In this document: positions 1 through 8,619 of the stretch, piece after piece
Numbering within the stretch: position 1 is the stretch's first letter
Layout: the number at the start of each line of letters is the position of its first letter
Source of the DNA: Streptomyces sp. NBC_00258
GTDB lineage: Bacteria; Actinomycetota; Actinomycetes; Streptomycetales; Streptomycetaceae
Reading direction: 5' to 3'
Length of the DNA stretch: 64,000 nt
Assembly: GCF_036182465.1 (NCBI RefSeq)
Contig: NZ_CP108081.1
Span: forward strand, 8,866,001 to 8,930,000
Program-made: the position numbers and the translations under genes
Notes under the pieces: generated by a model
Seen by the model: only the letters and a program-made list of their open reading frames with translations
What the model was told of the DNA's origin: nothing
The model's database searches: none

Positions 1-736
1 GAATGAGGGGCGCGATGTTCCAGAGCCGGGCCGCGTCGCCCTTGTCGGGCCGTTCGAAACCCGGCGTGCCGATCTCCGAACCCGGCGGGCCCTGCAGGAT
101 CTGGGTCGTGGCGGCCACGACCTCGTCGTTGAGGTCGCCGAGCACGGCCACGTTCCGCTCCTTGCCCCTGCCGTCGAGGAGGTCGTCGGCGACGGCACGC
201 AGCGTCGTGGCCTCGGCGGCCCGCCGGTACAGGGCGTACGCGCCGTAGCGGGCCCGCTCGCCCTCGTTCCGCGGCTGGAACCGCCCGCCCGGGAACGTCA
301 GCAGCTTCGACTTGAGATGGCAGACCGCCACGGTCAGGGTCATCCCCTGCACGGTGATCTCCGTGGCCAGGAAGCCGCGGCCCGTCCTGGACACCGGTTC
401 GCCGTCGTCGTCACCCTGAACCGGTCGCAGCGGTGCGGGGAAGGCGTTCGTGTCGGTGATCGTCCGCGGTTCCGGGCGGCTGAGGAAGCCGACCCTGATG
501 CCGCGGCTGTCCGGATGCTCCGAGAGCGCGATGTGCCAGTCGCCGTCCAGCATCCCGGCCAGGTCCGCCAGCGCCTCCGGATCACCGACCTCCTGTACGC
601 CGAGCAACGTGGGGTCGAGTTCCGTGACGACCGAGGCCAGAGCCGTGAGCTTCGCCTTGTACGCGGCCTCGCTGCGCGGTCCGAACGCGCCGCCGGGCCG
701 GTACAGGTTCTCCAGGTTCCAGGTGCCGAGGAGCAT
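1..736 (-). CDS. Endonuclease/exonuclease/phosphatase-fold protein, 3' part outside window
   Basis: Reading leftwards from an ATG at 736 the frame stays open to the window edge, about 245 codons. The product opens with GTWNLENLYRP, followed by LLGVQEVGDPEAL and later VAVLGDLNDE. These are the hallmarks of the Mg-dependent endonuclease/exonuclease/phosphatase fold: the early Asn, the metal-binding Glu in QEV, and the catalytic GDLND loop. A purine-rich GGAAGGAG stands just upstream of the ATG and supports this start. No signal peptide is visible. The substrate (DNA, RNA or a phosphoester) cannot be decided because the C-terminus is missing. Confidence 0.85.
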   Translation of the reverse strand, partial: MLLGTWNLENLYRPGGAFGPRSEAAYKAKLTALASVVTELDPTLLGVQEVGDPEALADLAGMLDGDWHIALSEHPDSRGIRVGFLSRPEPRTITDTNAFPAPLRPVQGDDDGEPVSRTGRGFLATEITVQGMTLTVAVCHLKSKLLTFPGGRFQPRNEGERARYGAYALYRRAAEATTLRAVADDLLDGRGKERNVAVLGDLNDEVVAATTQILQGPPGSEIGTPGFERPDKGDAARLWNIAPLI

Positions 737-883
737 GCCGGGCTCCTTCCCGGACGCGCCGTCCAAGGGGCGCCGCCCGTCGAATGGTGAGGCCAGCGTG
801 CGCGGGAAACCGCCGGGGCGACAGGGCCCGGACAGGATGCGCGGTTCACGTCACCCGACGGCACGATCCCGTCGTACCGTGGC

Positions 884-2353
884 GTGATGACCTCGCCCGA
901 GCCCACGCCCGACGCGACGACCAACACTTCGGCCGGTGATCAGGCCCACCCGCCCGGCACGAAGACCCCGGCCGATGTCCCAGCCGATCTCCCTGCCGAT
1001 CTCCCTGCCGATCTCATCATCACCCGCTGCACCGCCCTCGTGCACGACGATCAAGAACAGATCGGCTTCGTCGAGGACGCCACCATCGTCGTACGGGGTG
1101 GCCGCATCGAGAGCGTCACGGCCGGGCCGGTCGACGTCGACGTCCCCGCCGCGGAGCACACCGTGCGCATCGACGCCCATGGCCAGGTCGCGATGCCCGG
1201 CCTCGTCAACTGCCATACGCACGCACCGATGGTCACGCTGCGCGGTATCGCGGAGGACCTGCCCATCGAGGAGTGGTTCAACGACTTCGCCTGGCCCATC
1301 GAGTCCAACCTCCAGGAGAAGGACGTGGAGTTGGGCGCGCGGCTCGCCTGCGCCGAGATGATCCGGGGCGGTGTCACCTGCTTCGCGGACCACTACTTCT
1401 CGATGGACACGGTCGCCGCGGTGACCGTCGAGAGCGGGATGCGCGCCAACCTCGGACAGGCCTTCTTCTCCTCCCAGGGCGCCGAGGGACGCGAGCAGTC
1501 GCTGGACTTCGCCCTCCGTCACCGCGACACCGCCGACGGCCGCATCACCACCTCGCTCGCCCCGCACGCCCCGTACACCGTCGAGGACACCGACCTCGCC
1601 GCCACCGCCCAACTTGCCAAAGAACACGGCCTGTTGGTGCACATCCACGCCTCCGAGAACCGCGACCAGGCCGACACCAGCCTCGCCCGCCACGGCCGCA
1701 CACCCATCGAGGTGCTGGCCGACGCCGGGCTCCTCGACGTCGATCTGCTCATCGCGCACGGCACCGGAATCATGGAGCGCGACCTGCCCGTACTCGCCCG
1801 CGCCACGGGCCGGATCGCCGTGGCCAGCGCACCCCGGGGCTACCTCAAGTTCGCCTGGCCCACCACCACTCCTGTACGCGCCCTGCGCGAACTCGGCATC
1901 CCCGTGGGCCTCGCCACGGACGGGGCCGCGTCCAACAGCTCCCTGGACGTGTGGGAGTCCATGGCACTCACGGCGCTGGTGCAGAAGTTCACCGAGAGCG
2001 ACCCGCGCTGGCTGACCTCCCGACAGGCCCTGCACCACGCGACGCTGCAGAGCGCGCGGGCGGTCGGCCTCGGCGAGGAGATCGGCAGTCTCGCGCCGGG
2101 CCGCCGGGCCGACATCATCCTCGTCGACGTGAGCGGTCCGCACACCCAGCCCGTGCACGACCTCGCCGCCACCCTCGTGCACAGCGCCCGCTCCGGCGAC
2201 GTACGCACGACGATCGTCGACGGGCGGGTGGTCATGCGCGACCGCGAGCTGCTCACGCTCGATGTGCCCGCGATCGTGCGGGAGATGAACGAGCGGATGC
2301 CCGCCCTGATCGACCGGAGCCACGGCAAGCGGATCCAGGACTACGACACGTGA
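884..2353 (+). CDS. Amidohydrolase family protein (chlorohydrolase/deaminase type)
   Basis: A 488-489 residue metal-dependent hydrolase of the TrzA/AtzA/MtaD branch. A small beta domain (about residues 45-100) precedes CHTHAP with the HxH metal ligands near 111-113. Further ligands follow: HIHASENRDQ near 250, the His of LIAHGTG near 290, and the Asp of LATDGAASN near 345. A typical C-terminal beta strand follows (APGRRADIILVDV). The likely reaction is hydrolytic deamination of a purine- or triazine-like base; the substrate is not deducible. GTG at 884 and ATG at 887 are alternative starts and neither has a Shine-Dalgarno sequence, so a leaderless message is possible. The N-terminus carries an ADLP repeat encoded by tandem 12-base units at about 985-1015. 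Confidence 0.85.
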   Translation: MMTSPEPTPDATTNTSAGDQAHPPGTKTPADVPADLPADLPADLIITRCTALVHDDQEQIGFVEDATIVVRGGRIESVTAGPVDVDVPAAEHTVRIDAHGQVAMPGLVNCHTHAPMVTLRGIAEDLPIEEWFNDFAWPIESNLQEKDVELGARLACAEMIRGGVTCFADHYFSMDTVAAVTVESGMRANLGQAFFSSQGAEGREQSLDFALRHRDTADGRITTSLAPHAPYTVEDTDLAATAQLAKEHGLLVHIHASENRDQADTSLARHGRTPIEVLADAGLLDVDLLIAHGTGIMERDLPVLARATGRIAVASAPRGYLKFAWPTTTPVRALRELGIPVGLATDGAASNSSLDVWESMALTALVQKFTESDPRWLTSRQALHHATLQSARAVGLGEEIGSLAPGRRADIILVDVSGPHTQPVHDLAATLVHSARSGDVRTTIVDGRVVMRDRELLTLDVPAIVREMNERMPALIDRSHGKRIQDYDT

Positions 2354-2417
2354 GCGCTCCGCCGGGTGTGCGGTTCGTTCTGCTGCGGGCCGGCGGGGGC
2401 TGGGCGCGCAGTTCCCC

Positions 2418-2436
2418 GCGCCCCTTAAAGGGGCGC
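2418..2436. terminator. Hairpin within a dispersed Streptomyces repeat
   Basis: A perfect inverted repeat (GCGCCCCTT, one A, AAGGGGCGC) lies between the amidohydrolase stop and the P450 start. With the preceding GCAGTTCCCCGCG it forms the common intergenic repeat of Streptomyces, found inverted at about 35650. It probably ends the amidohydrolase message. It stands only 13 bases before the P450 ATG. Confidence 0.6.
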
Positions 2437-2449
2437 TTAGGGTGGTCCC

Positions 2450-3664
2450 ATGTCCACTGACCAGGACCTCCTCACCGACGGCCTCCTCACTCACCCGTAC
2501 GCCGTCTACGACCGGCTGCGCGACACCGCACCCGTGCACCGCGTCACCGGCCCCGACGGCAGCCCCGCCTGGCTGGTCACGCGCTACGACGACGTACGCG
2601 AGGCCCTGGCGGATCCGCTTCTCTCGCTGGACAAGCGGCATGCGCTGCCCGGTGGGTACAAGGGATTTGCTCTGCCGCCCGCCCTGGACGCGAACCTTCT
2701 CAACATGGACCCGCCCGACCACACCCGCATCCGCCGCCTGGTCGGCCGGGCTTTCACAACGCGCCGCGTCGAGCAACTGCGCGCCCCCATCAGGCGGACC
2801 GCCGACCGGCTCCTCGACGCACTGGGTACGAACGGTGGTCCGCACGGCGGTACGGACCTGATCGCCGCCTATGCCGCGCCGCTTCCCATCACCGTCATCT
2901 GCGACCTGCTCGGCGTGCCGCACGAGCACCGCCGCGACTTCCGGGCCTGGACGGATGTGCTCGTCGCGCCGGACCCGGCCAGGCCGCAGGCCGCCAGAGA
3001 GGCCGTCGTGGCGATGCTCGGCTTCTTCACCCAACTCCTCGCGGACAAGCGGAAAGAGCCCGCCGACGACCTGCTCTCCGACCTCATCGCGGTCAGGGAC
3101 GAGAGCGACAGCGCGGGGAACAGCCGGCTCACCGAGGACGAGTTGATGTCGCTCGCCTTCCTCATCCTCTTCGCGGGATACGAGAACACGGTGCAGCTCA
3201 TCGGCACCGCGGTCCTCGCGTTGCTCCAGCACCCCGGCCAACTGGCCGCTCTCCGCGCGGACCCCACCCGGCTCCCGGCCGCCGTCGAGGAGTTCGTCCG
3301 CTACGACGGACCCGCCCTGCTGGCCATCCGCCGCTTCCCGCGGGAGGACGTGACGATCGGCGACGTCACCGTCCCGGCGGGCGAGACGGTCCTGCTGTCC
3401 CTGGCCGCCGCCAACCGCGACCCCCGCCGCTTCCCGCACGCCGACCGGTTCGACCTCGGGCGCGACGCCACCGGACATCTCGCGCTCGGACACGGCATCC
3501 ACTACTGCCTCGGCGCGCCACTGGCCCGACTGGAGACGGAGATCGCCCTGGCCGCCCTCCTGGAACGCCTCCCCGACCTGCAACTCGACGGCGACCCGGG
3601 CGACCTCCGGTGGCGACCGTCCCTCCGAGCCCGGGGCCTGCTCACGCTTCCGGTGACGTACTGA
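2450..3664 (+). CDS. Cytochrome P450
   Basis: A 404-residue soluble bacterial P450. Visible landmarks are the I-helix oxygen-binding segment FAGYENT near residue 240, the ExxR of the K helix in EEFVRYDGP, and the haem loop LGHGIHYCLGAPLARLE with the axial Cys near 356. The first position of the haem loop is Leu rather than the usual Phe. The organisation matches the CYP105/107-like monooxygenases that use separate ferredoxin and reductase partners; no redox partner is encoded next door. The ATG is preceded by an AGGGTGG. The substrate is unknown and no biosynthetic cluster surrounds the gene, so this looks like a stand-alone P450. Confidence 0.95.
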   Translation: MSTDQDLLTDGLLTHPYAVYDRLRDTAPVHRVTGPDGSPAWLVTRYDDVREALADPLLSLDKRHALPGGYKGFALPPALDANLLNMDPPDHTRIRRLVGRAFTTRRVEQLRAPIRRTADRLLDALGTNGGPHGGTDLIAAYAAPLPITVICDLLGVPHEHRRDFRAWTDVLVAPDPARPQAAREAVVAMLGFFTQLLADKRKEPADDLLSDLIAVRDESDSAGNSRLTEDELMSLAFLILFAGYENTVQLIGTAVLALLQHPGQLAALRADPTRLPAAVEEFVRYDGPALLAIRRFPREDVTIGDVTVPAGETVLLSLAAANRDPRRFPHADRFDLGRDATGHLALGHGIHYCLGAPLARLETEIALAALLERLPDLQLDGDPGDLRWRPSLRARGLLTLPVTY

Positions 3665-3756
3665 GGCACTGAACAAAGAAATTCCGTGCCCCACCGATGA
3701 GTTCCGCTCCTCCCTCCGGTCCACCCAGGGAAAGCACCGCACCGGAGGAGGGGCCA

Positions 3757-4470
3757 ATGACGCTTCCGCGGATCGTGTCGCGCGACGAGTGGCGCGGCGC
3801 ACGCGAGGAACTGCTGGTCAGGGAGAAAGCAGCGACCCGCGCGCGTGACGCGCTGAACGCCGAGCGACGGCGACTGCCCATGGTCGAGATCGACAAGGAG
3901 TACGTCTTCGAGGGCGGGGACGGCAAGGCGACGCTGTTCGACCTCTTCGAAGGGCGAGATCAACTCGTCGTCTACCACTTCATGTTCGCGCCCGAGTGGG
4001 ACGCGGGCTGCCGCAGCTGCTCGGGGTTCGTCGACCAGATCGGGCACCTCGCGCATCTGCACGCTCGGGGAACCGAGTTCGCGGTGGTCTCCAGGGCGCC
4101 GTACACGAAGATCCTGCCCTTCAAGGCGCGGATGGGCTGGACGGTGCCCTGGTACTCGTCGTTCGGCAACGACTTCAACCACGACTTCCAGGTGTCGTTC
4201 GAGGGCCACGACAGCAGCGCCGGCGGCCAGAGCCACGATCCGTACGAACGGCCCGGGCTGAGCTGTTTCCTCCGCGACCGTGAGCGGATCTTCCACACGT
4301 ACTCGACGTACGAGCGCGGACTCGACGGACTGGGCTCCACCACGAGTCTCCTGGACCTCACCGCCCTCGGCCGGCAGGAGGAGTGGGAGCAGCCGCAGGG
4401 GCGCGCGTCGGCACTGGGCGCGCCCGCGGGCAGCGAGCGCATCCGGTACCACGACGAGTACGAGGACTGA
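3757..4470 (+). CDS. DUF899 (thioredoxin-like) family protein
   Basis: A 237-residue protein beginning MTLPRIVSRDEWRGAREELL. This fits the DUF899 family: an N-terminal helical segment with an Arg/Glu-rich stretch, then a thioredoxin-like domain. Typical elements are LVVYHFMF and the CRSCSGFVDQIGHL segment near residue 88, whose CxxC-like pair corresponds to the redox site. WYSSFGNDFNHDF follows. The ATG at 3757 is chosen because GGAGGAGGGG lies directly before it; an upstream in-frame ATG at 3697 has no such site. The C-terminus ends in a short acidic tail. The biological role of the family is not established. Confidence 0.88.
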   Translation: MTLPRIVSRDEWRGAREELLVREKAATRARDALNAERRRLPMVEIDKEYVFEGGDGKATLFDLFEGRDQLVVYHFMFAPEWDAGCRSCSGFVDQIGHLAHLHARGTEFAVVSRAPYTKILPFKARMGWTVPWYSSFGNDFNHDFQVSFEGHDSSAGGQSHDPYERPGLSCFLRDRERIFHTYSTYERGLDGLGSTTSLLDLTALGRQEEWEQPQGRASALGAPAGSERIRYHDEYED

Positions 4471-4609
4471 ATCGGGCCGGACGGGGACCGGGTCCGGCCG
4501 TGGCACAAATGCCACGCGAAAAGCCTGCAAATGGCCAGGCGAAGGGCCGTACAGAGGGCCGGTACGGCCTGAGAGGTGTTTCACAAGGTGTGATGACCGC
4601 GTGTCAGCT

Positions 4610-4639
4610 ACGTCTCAGTAACGTCACTTCGCGAGACGT
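4610..4639. promoter_or_regulatory. Inverted repeat in the leader of the small gene
   Basis: The 246-base gap after the DUF899 gene is relatively AT-rich and holds no other gene. It contains the arms ACGTCTC and GAGACGT separated by 16 bases, about 80 bases before the GTG of the small downstream gene. It could be an operator or part of the leader; this is weak evidence. Confidence 0.3.
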
Positions 4640-4716
4640 CCACCCCATGTTTGGCGTTTAACTCTTCAAGGGCTCTCAAGAGGTCTCGGGAGAGCAGCGC
4701 TACATGGAGGTGCAAC

Positions 4717-4887
4717 GTGGTGAACGGGCGAACGGTGCTGGAGCGCTTTCCCGCCGGTGGGCCGCGTGGTTCGTGGCCGGCCGAGGAGTTCGCGCAGGCG
4801 CGCCGCCTTGAGGGGCAGCACGTCGAGGTCGTGATGGATCTGTCGACGGACGCCTTCCTGGTGGTCGTGCGGGAACTCGCCGAGTGA
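4717..4887 (+). CDS. Small conserved-type hypothetical protein (56 aa)
   Basis: A short acidic protein beginning VVNGRTVLERFPAGGPRGSW and ending FLVVVRELAE. I do not recognise a named family. A perfect GGAGG six bases before the first GTG (4717), with a second GTG right after it, supports translation from here; an in-frame ATG at 4651 has no such site. The composition (alternating charged and hydrophobic residues, GC-ending codons) looks like real coding sequence. It is transcribed convergently with the ABC exporter and has its own promoter-like AT-rich leader. Confidence 0.65.
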   Translation: MVNGRTVLERFPAGGPRGSWPAEEFAQARRLEGQHVEVVMDLSTDAFLVVVRELAE

Positions 4888-4912
4888 GCCGGGCCGGCCG
4901 CCGCGGCCGAGG

Positions 4913-4931
4913 GCCTCACCCGGCGTGAGGC
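4913..4931. terminator. Convergent terminator hairpin
   Basis: The arms GCCTCAC and GTGAGGC enclose a five-base loop between the stop codons of the convergent small gene and the ABC exporter gene. The position suggests it serves one or both genes. There is no U-tract, as is common in Streptomyces. Confidence 0.5.
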
Positions 4932-4953
4932 GCAGCGATCTTCAGCCGACCCT

Positions 4954-7035
4954 TCATCCGGCCTTGGGCGCCGGCACCTTGGGGGCGAACTGCTCCGCCT
5001 GGAGCGAGTACAGCTCGGCGTAGACCCCACCCGAGGACAGCAGCTCGTCCGGAGTGCCCGACTCCACGAGCCGGCCCTGGTCGAGGACGTGTACCAGGTC
5101 GGCGTGGCGCACCGACGCGAGGCGGTGTGTGATGAGGATGACCGTCTGACCGGTACCCGCGAGGGCCCGGATCTTCTCGAAGACCTCCAGCTCGGCACGG
5201 GCGTCGAGAGCCGCGGTCGGCTCGTCCACGACCAGGATCGCGCCCCTGCGGTATGCCGCCCGCGCGATACCGAGCCGCTGCCACTGGCCGCCCGACAACT
5301 CGTGGCCGCCGCTGAACATACGGGCCAGCAGCGTGTCCATGCCGCGCGGCAGATCGGCCACCACTTCCTCGGCACCCGCCTCGATGACGGACGTGCGCAG
5401 CCGCTCGTCGGTGAGCGGCGCGGACGTCCGGCCGATCGCGACGTTCACCCGGGCGGTGAACGGCCACCTCTTGAAGTCCTGCGCCACCATCGCGATGCGC
5501 TCGGCGAGTTGGTGCCGGTCGACGGTCGCCGCGTCCACGCCGTCCCACAGGATCCGGCCCCGCTGCGGCGCGTACAGGCCCGACAACAGCTTGACCAGAG
5601 TGGTCTTCCCGGAGCCGTTCTCCCCGACCAGCGCCACGATCTTGCCGAGCGGCACGCTGAGCGTCAGGTCGGAGAGCGCGGGGCGGGCCGCACTGCCCGG
5701 ATAGGTGAACGTGACGTTCTCGAAGCGGATCTCGCACGGCTCCTCGGGCAGCGGCTCCCCGCCCACCGGGATCGCGCGCTCGGCCGCCTCCACGTACAGA
5801 CGTTGAAGATCCCCGACGAACAGGGCTTCCTCATGGAGGCTGTTGACCTCCAGGACGAGCGTGTCGAGATTCCCGGAGCCCGTACGGATCGCGATCACCG
5901 CCGTGCCCGCCACGGACAGCGCCATCGCACCGGCCAGCAGCAGTCCGCCGAGCGTCGCGTACGTCGCCACGGTCGCGAGGCCCGTCCAGGCGGCCGCGAT
6001 CAGTCCGGTCCGTGCCCCCAGTCGGGCCAGCCGGGCCTGTTCCGCCTCGGCGGACTCCGACATCGCGCGGAAGTGCCGCAGCAGGAAGGGGCCGACCCCG
6101 TGGACGCGGATCTCGGGTGCCGCGGCGGGCTCGGTGAGCAGACCGCTGATCAGCTGGCCGGCCCGGGCGTGCTGCACCCAGGCGTGGAACGACGTGTAGC
6201 GGCGCCGCGCCATGGTCAGCGCGCTCCACGCGCTCGGCAGCGTCATCGTCACCAGCAGCGGCAGCAGTGCCACGTGCAGCACCGTCAGAACGCCGGCCGC
6301 CGCGATCAGCGAGATCCCCGCGTTCACCACGCGCGTGGCGATCCTGATCATTCGCCGGGCGGACGAGGCGCCGTACTGTGCCGTGTCCAGCAGCTTGTGG
6401 AAGGCCTCGTCCTCGATCGCGGACAGCTCGACGGCCGCCGCCCGCTCCAGATACAGCTCCGTCGCGACGCGCTCGACCTTCGGTTCGAGGCGGCCCGTGG
6501 CGTATGTCGAGGCGGCTCGCAGCAGTGCGGCGACCAGCATCACGACGGCGACGACGACGAGCGCGGGCACCGCGTCGCGCAGCCGGTCCTCCACGGGGCC
6601 GGTCGCCATCAGGCGCCCCAGGACGCTGTTGACGGCCAGCAGGCTCACCGCCTGGGCCAGGCCGCGGACCACCTCCGCACCCACCACGATCCGTGCCGCC
6701 CGCCGGTCCGCCTGCCAGGCGAGCCGGAAACTTGAGCCCAGCAGCGTGGGCAGCCGCGTCACCATGGCCCGGAAGTTCAGCTCCAGAAACGCGTCGGAGT
6801 GCTGCGACCAGCCCATGTCGTAGCGCAACGGGCCGCCGAAGAGCAGCCGCTCGGACTCGGACGGCTCGGGCCCGGACGGCTCGGGCCCGGACGGCCCGGG
6901 CTCGGCCGCGCCGGGTTTCCCGTTCACGGATCCCGTCTTCGCGGACCCCGCCTTCACGGATCCCGTCGGCCCGGTCTTCTTAGTGCTTCTCCGCCCGGTC
7001 TTCTTCGCAGATCCCGCAGATTCCGCCGGTCCCAC
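4954..7035 (-). CDS. ABC exporter, fused membrane and ATPase domains
   Basis: A 693-residue half-transporter. About 65 N-terminal residues are low-complexity (Lys/Gly/Thr-, then Pro/Ser/Glu-rich, with repeated GPEPS). A six-helix ABC-membrane region spans about 80-400. The nucleotide-binding domain has Walker A GENGSGKTT near 480, the Q-loop in VAQDF, signature LSGGQWQR, Walker B ILVVDEPTAALD and the H-loop in ITHRL. The GTG start is preceded by GGGGGAGG at six bases. No second half-transporter lies beside it, so it probably acts as a homodimer. The exported substrate is unknown; the fold fits lipid, peptide or drug exporters. The basic low-complexity leader is unusual for this family. Confidence 0.92.
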   Translation of the reverse strand: MGPAESAGSAKKTGRRSTKKTGPTGSVKAGSAKTGSVNGKPGAAEPGPSGPEPSGPEPSESERLLFGGPLRYDMGWSQHSDAFLELNFRAMVTRLPTLLGSSFRLAWQADRRAARIVVGAEVVRGLAQAVSLLAVNSVLGRLMATGPVEDRLRDAVPALVVVAVVMLVAALLRAASTYATGRLEPKVERVATELYLERAAAVELSAIEDEAFHKLLDTAQYGASSARRMIRIATRVVNAGISLIAAAGVLTVLHVALLPLLVTMTLPSAWSALTMARRRYTSFHAWVQHARAGQLISGLLTEPAAAPEIRVHGVGPFLLRHFRAMSESAEAEQARLARLGARTGLIAAAWTGLATVATYATLGGLLLAGAMALSVAGTAVIAIRTGSGNLDTLVLEVNSLHEEALFVGDLQRLYVEAAERAIPVGGEPLPEEPCEIRFENVTFTYPGSAARPALSDLTLSVPLGKIVALVGENGSGKTTLVKLLSGLYAPQRGRILWDGVDAATVDRHQLAERIAMVAQDFKRWPFTARVNVAIGRTSAPLTDERLRTSVIEAGAEEVVADLPRGMDTLLARMFSGGHELSGGQWQRLGIARAAYRRGAILVVDEPTAALDARAELEVFEKIRALAGTGQTVILITHRLASVRHADLVHVLDQGRLVESGTPDELLSSGGVYAELYSLQAEQFAPKVPAPKAG

Positions 7036-7160
7036 CGGTGACCTCCCCCGATCGTGGACGAACGGCCACTATCGCGGCGCGGGACGCCATCGGGCAGGGC
7101 GCGCGCCCGGTCCGCCACGGCGTAACCGGAGCACGCCCGGGCGCTTACGGCCGCGCGCTG

Positions 7161-7240
7161 TGGGGGCGCGCCCCGAAGGGGCGCGGGGCTGTGACATGAG
7201 CGGCTCCGCCGCGGGGCGCGACCAGCCCACGACTAACCGC
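7161..7240. repeat. Dispersed intergenic repeat with hairpin
   Basis: This segment has the form GGGGCGCG, a hairpin (GCGCCCC, GAA, GGGGCGC at 7168-7184), and then GCGGCTCCGCCGC with a GACCAGCCCACGAC-like tail. It belongs to the short intergenic repeats scattered through Streptomyces chromosomes; related copies lie near 2400 and 35650. It sits between a divergently read exporter gene and the 3' end of the next operon and may act as a terminator for the latter. Confidence 0.5.
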
Positions 7241-7270
7241 AGACGAATGCAGCGCACCCCGGCGGAGCGC

Positions 7271-7726
7271 TCACGCGCTGACCGGCCTCGTCCAGGCCGG
7301 GGGAGTCCCCGTCAACCGGCACAGCGCCAGATAGAGCGGGATCGGCGGTGTGTAGGGAAGCGTGCCGCCAGGTTTGTGGATGAGTCCGGGGAGGCCTGGC
7401 GAGGCGGGTACGAGCGCCCCCGTGGCGTAGTGCGCGGGCGCCGGCCACTCCAGGGCGACGTCGGAGTCGGAGGGCACGAGCCACCACCAGTGCGTGCTGT
7501 CGGCGTACACACAGCCGACGCGCGGCAGGCGAGGCATCAGCAGCGGGCCGAGTCTCGCGGGCATGGCCACCGCGTCACAGCCCAGCGGCGCCCGCATGCC
7601 CTCCGGCACGGTCAGCCGCCGCGAAGGGCCGGTCCCGGACGTCGTCCGCAGGCCGCGCTCCAGGCGGACCAGCGTGTCCAGGTTCAGCACCCGTGGCGCA
7701 CCGGCCGACATCGCCCTCACACCCAT
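7271..7726 (-). CDS. Hypothetical protein in HATPase/XRE cassette
   Basis: A 151-residue protein with the segments MRAPLGCDAVAMPARLG, STHWWWLVPSDSDVALEWP and PYTPPIPLYLALCRLTG. I cannot assign a named domain. It has no signal peptide and no clear membrane helix. It lies downstream of, and in the same direction as, the HATPase gene, about 90 bases apart, and probably shares its transcript. The company it keeps suggests a regulatory role. ATG at 7726 and an in-frame ATG at 7711 are both possible starts. Confidence 0.7.
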   Translation of the reverse strand: MGVRAMSAGAPRVLNLDTLVRLERGLRTTSGTGPSRRLTVPEGMRAPLGCDAVAMPARLGPLLMPRLPRVGCVYADSTHWWWLVPSDSDVALEWPAPAHYATGALVPASPGLPGLIHKPGGTLPYTPPIPLYLALCRLTGTPPAWTRPVSA

Positions 7727-7817
7727 TCAGCCCCCGTCCGTTCTCCAATTTTTCCGAACCATCCGGAAACGGCTGTCGCCGCACCAGCCGGGAAGCCGAC
7801 TGGAACGATTCAGGTCA

Positions 7818-8432
7818 CTACCAGTCGTGCCCGGCCGGGGGCGGCTGCGAGCCGTTCGGCTTCGCGTGCGCGTGTTCCCCGGTCGGCGAGGAGCCGGCTG
7901 GGGCCGGCCGGCTCCTCGCACTCCAGCCCAGGTCCGACCGCGGCTCGGCGCCGTTGTTCGCCGAGCGCGGCAGTTCGGCCCAGACCAGCAGTCCGGGACC
8001 GGTCTCCTGGGCGCCCCAGGCTGTGCACATCGCCGCGACGAGAAGCAGTCCCCTCCCGTGCTCCTCCTCGGGACGCTGTGGCGACGGGTGGGGCTCACCC
8101 GGCGCACATCCCTCGTCACGGACGGCTATCCGTACCAGGTCACCGCCGTCGTGCAGCTCGCACACCACATGGCGGCTCGCCGTGTGCACTATGGCGTTGG
8201 TGACCAGTTCGGAGACGACGAGCTCCGCCGTGTCGCACGTGTCCTCACAGACCGACCAGCCCGAGAGCCGGGCACGCGTCAGATGCCGGGCCTGTGCTGC
8301 GGAGCCCGGATGAGCGGCCAGCTCGAAGCGGAACCGGCGCTCGGCGGCCGTCTCGGGGCAAGCCCCAGCGGCGGCACCGAGACCGGACCGGTCTTCGGCT
8401 GCGTCTGTTCCTAACGGCGCGGACGGAATCAC
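7818..8432 (-). CDS. HATPase-domain regulatory protein (anti-sigma-factor-like), with TTA codon
   Basis: A protein of about 204 residues with a single GHKL ATPase fold like the RsbW/SpoIIAB kinases. The N-box is ELVVSELVTNAIVHT, the G1 region is VRDEGCAPG and the G2-like loop is EEHGRGLLLVAAM. A Pro/Ser/Gly-rich tail of about 50 residues follows. Many Streptomyces have dozens of such proteins, which phosphorylate or sequester anti-anti-sigma partners. The start is uncertain: GTG at 8432 or 8441, both after GGGGAG. Residue 7 of the shorter form is a TTA leucine codon (8412-8414), which would make translation depend on the bldA tRNA. It is divergent from the XRE gene across a palindromic region. 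Confidence 0.85.
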   Translation of the reverse strand: MIPSAPLGTDAAEDRSGLGAAAGACPETAAERRFRFELAAHPGSAAQARHLTRARLSGWSVCEDTCDTAELVVSELVTNAIVHTASRHVVCELHDGGDLVRIAVRDEGCAPGEPHPSPQRPEEEHGRGLLLVAAMCTAWGAQETGPGLLVWAELPRSANNGAEPRSDLGWSARSRPAPAGSSPTGEHAHAKPNGSQPPPAGHDW

Positions 8433-8457
8433 GCTTGCCACTATCTCCCCGTCGTGA

Positions 8458-8493
8458 ACACTTGGCAAGTGTCACTCTGAAAATTGCAGAGTG
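8458..8493. promoter_or_regulatory. Double inverted repeat, candidate operator of the XRE/HATPase divergent pair
   Basis: Two adjacent inverted repeats lie in the divergent intergenic region. The first is ACACTTG, G, CAAGTGT (8458-8472). The second is CACTCTG, seven bases, CAGAGTG (8473-8493). Both are perfect. The position between two divergent genes, one encoding an HTH protein, makes this a likely autoregulatory operator. The AT content is locally high, as expected for promoters. Confidence 0.65.
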
Positions 8494-8619
8494 CAGTGTT
8501 CCGCGTCCTATGGCCGTGGCACACTGCTCGCAACAGCACGTGGCGCGGCGTCAGTTGGGTACCCGTTCAGGGGCCCGAACGGGCGCCGCCCGGGCTGTCC
8601 GGACAAAGTGGAGGTGGAC

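Noticed and set aside
851..3802. Very long minus-strand open frame (983 codons) opposite the amidohydrolase and P450 genes
   Set aside because: It is a mirror of GC-rich coding DNA; the product is Arg/Gly/Val/Glu low-complexity without any domain, and both plus-strand genes are secure.
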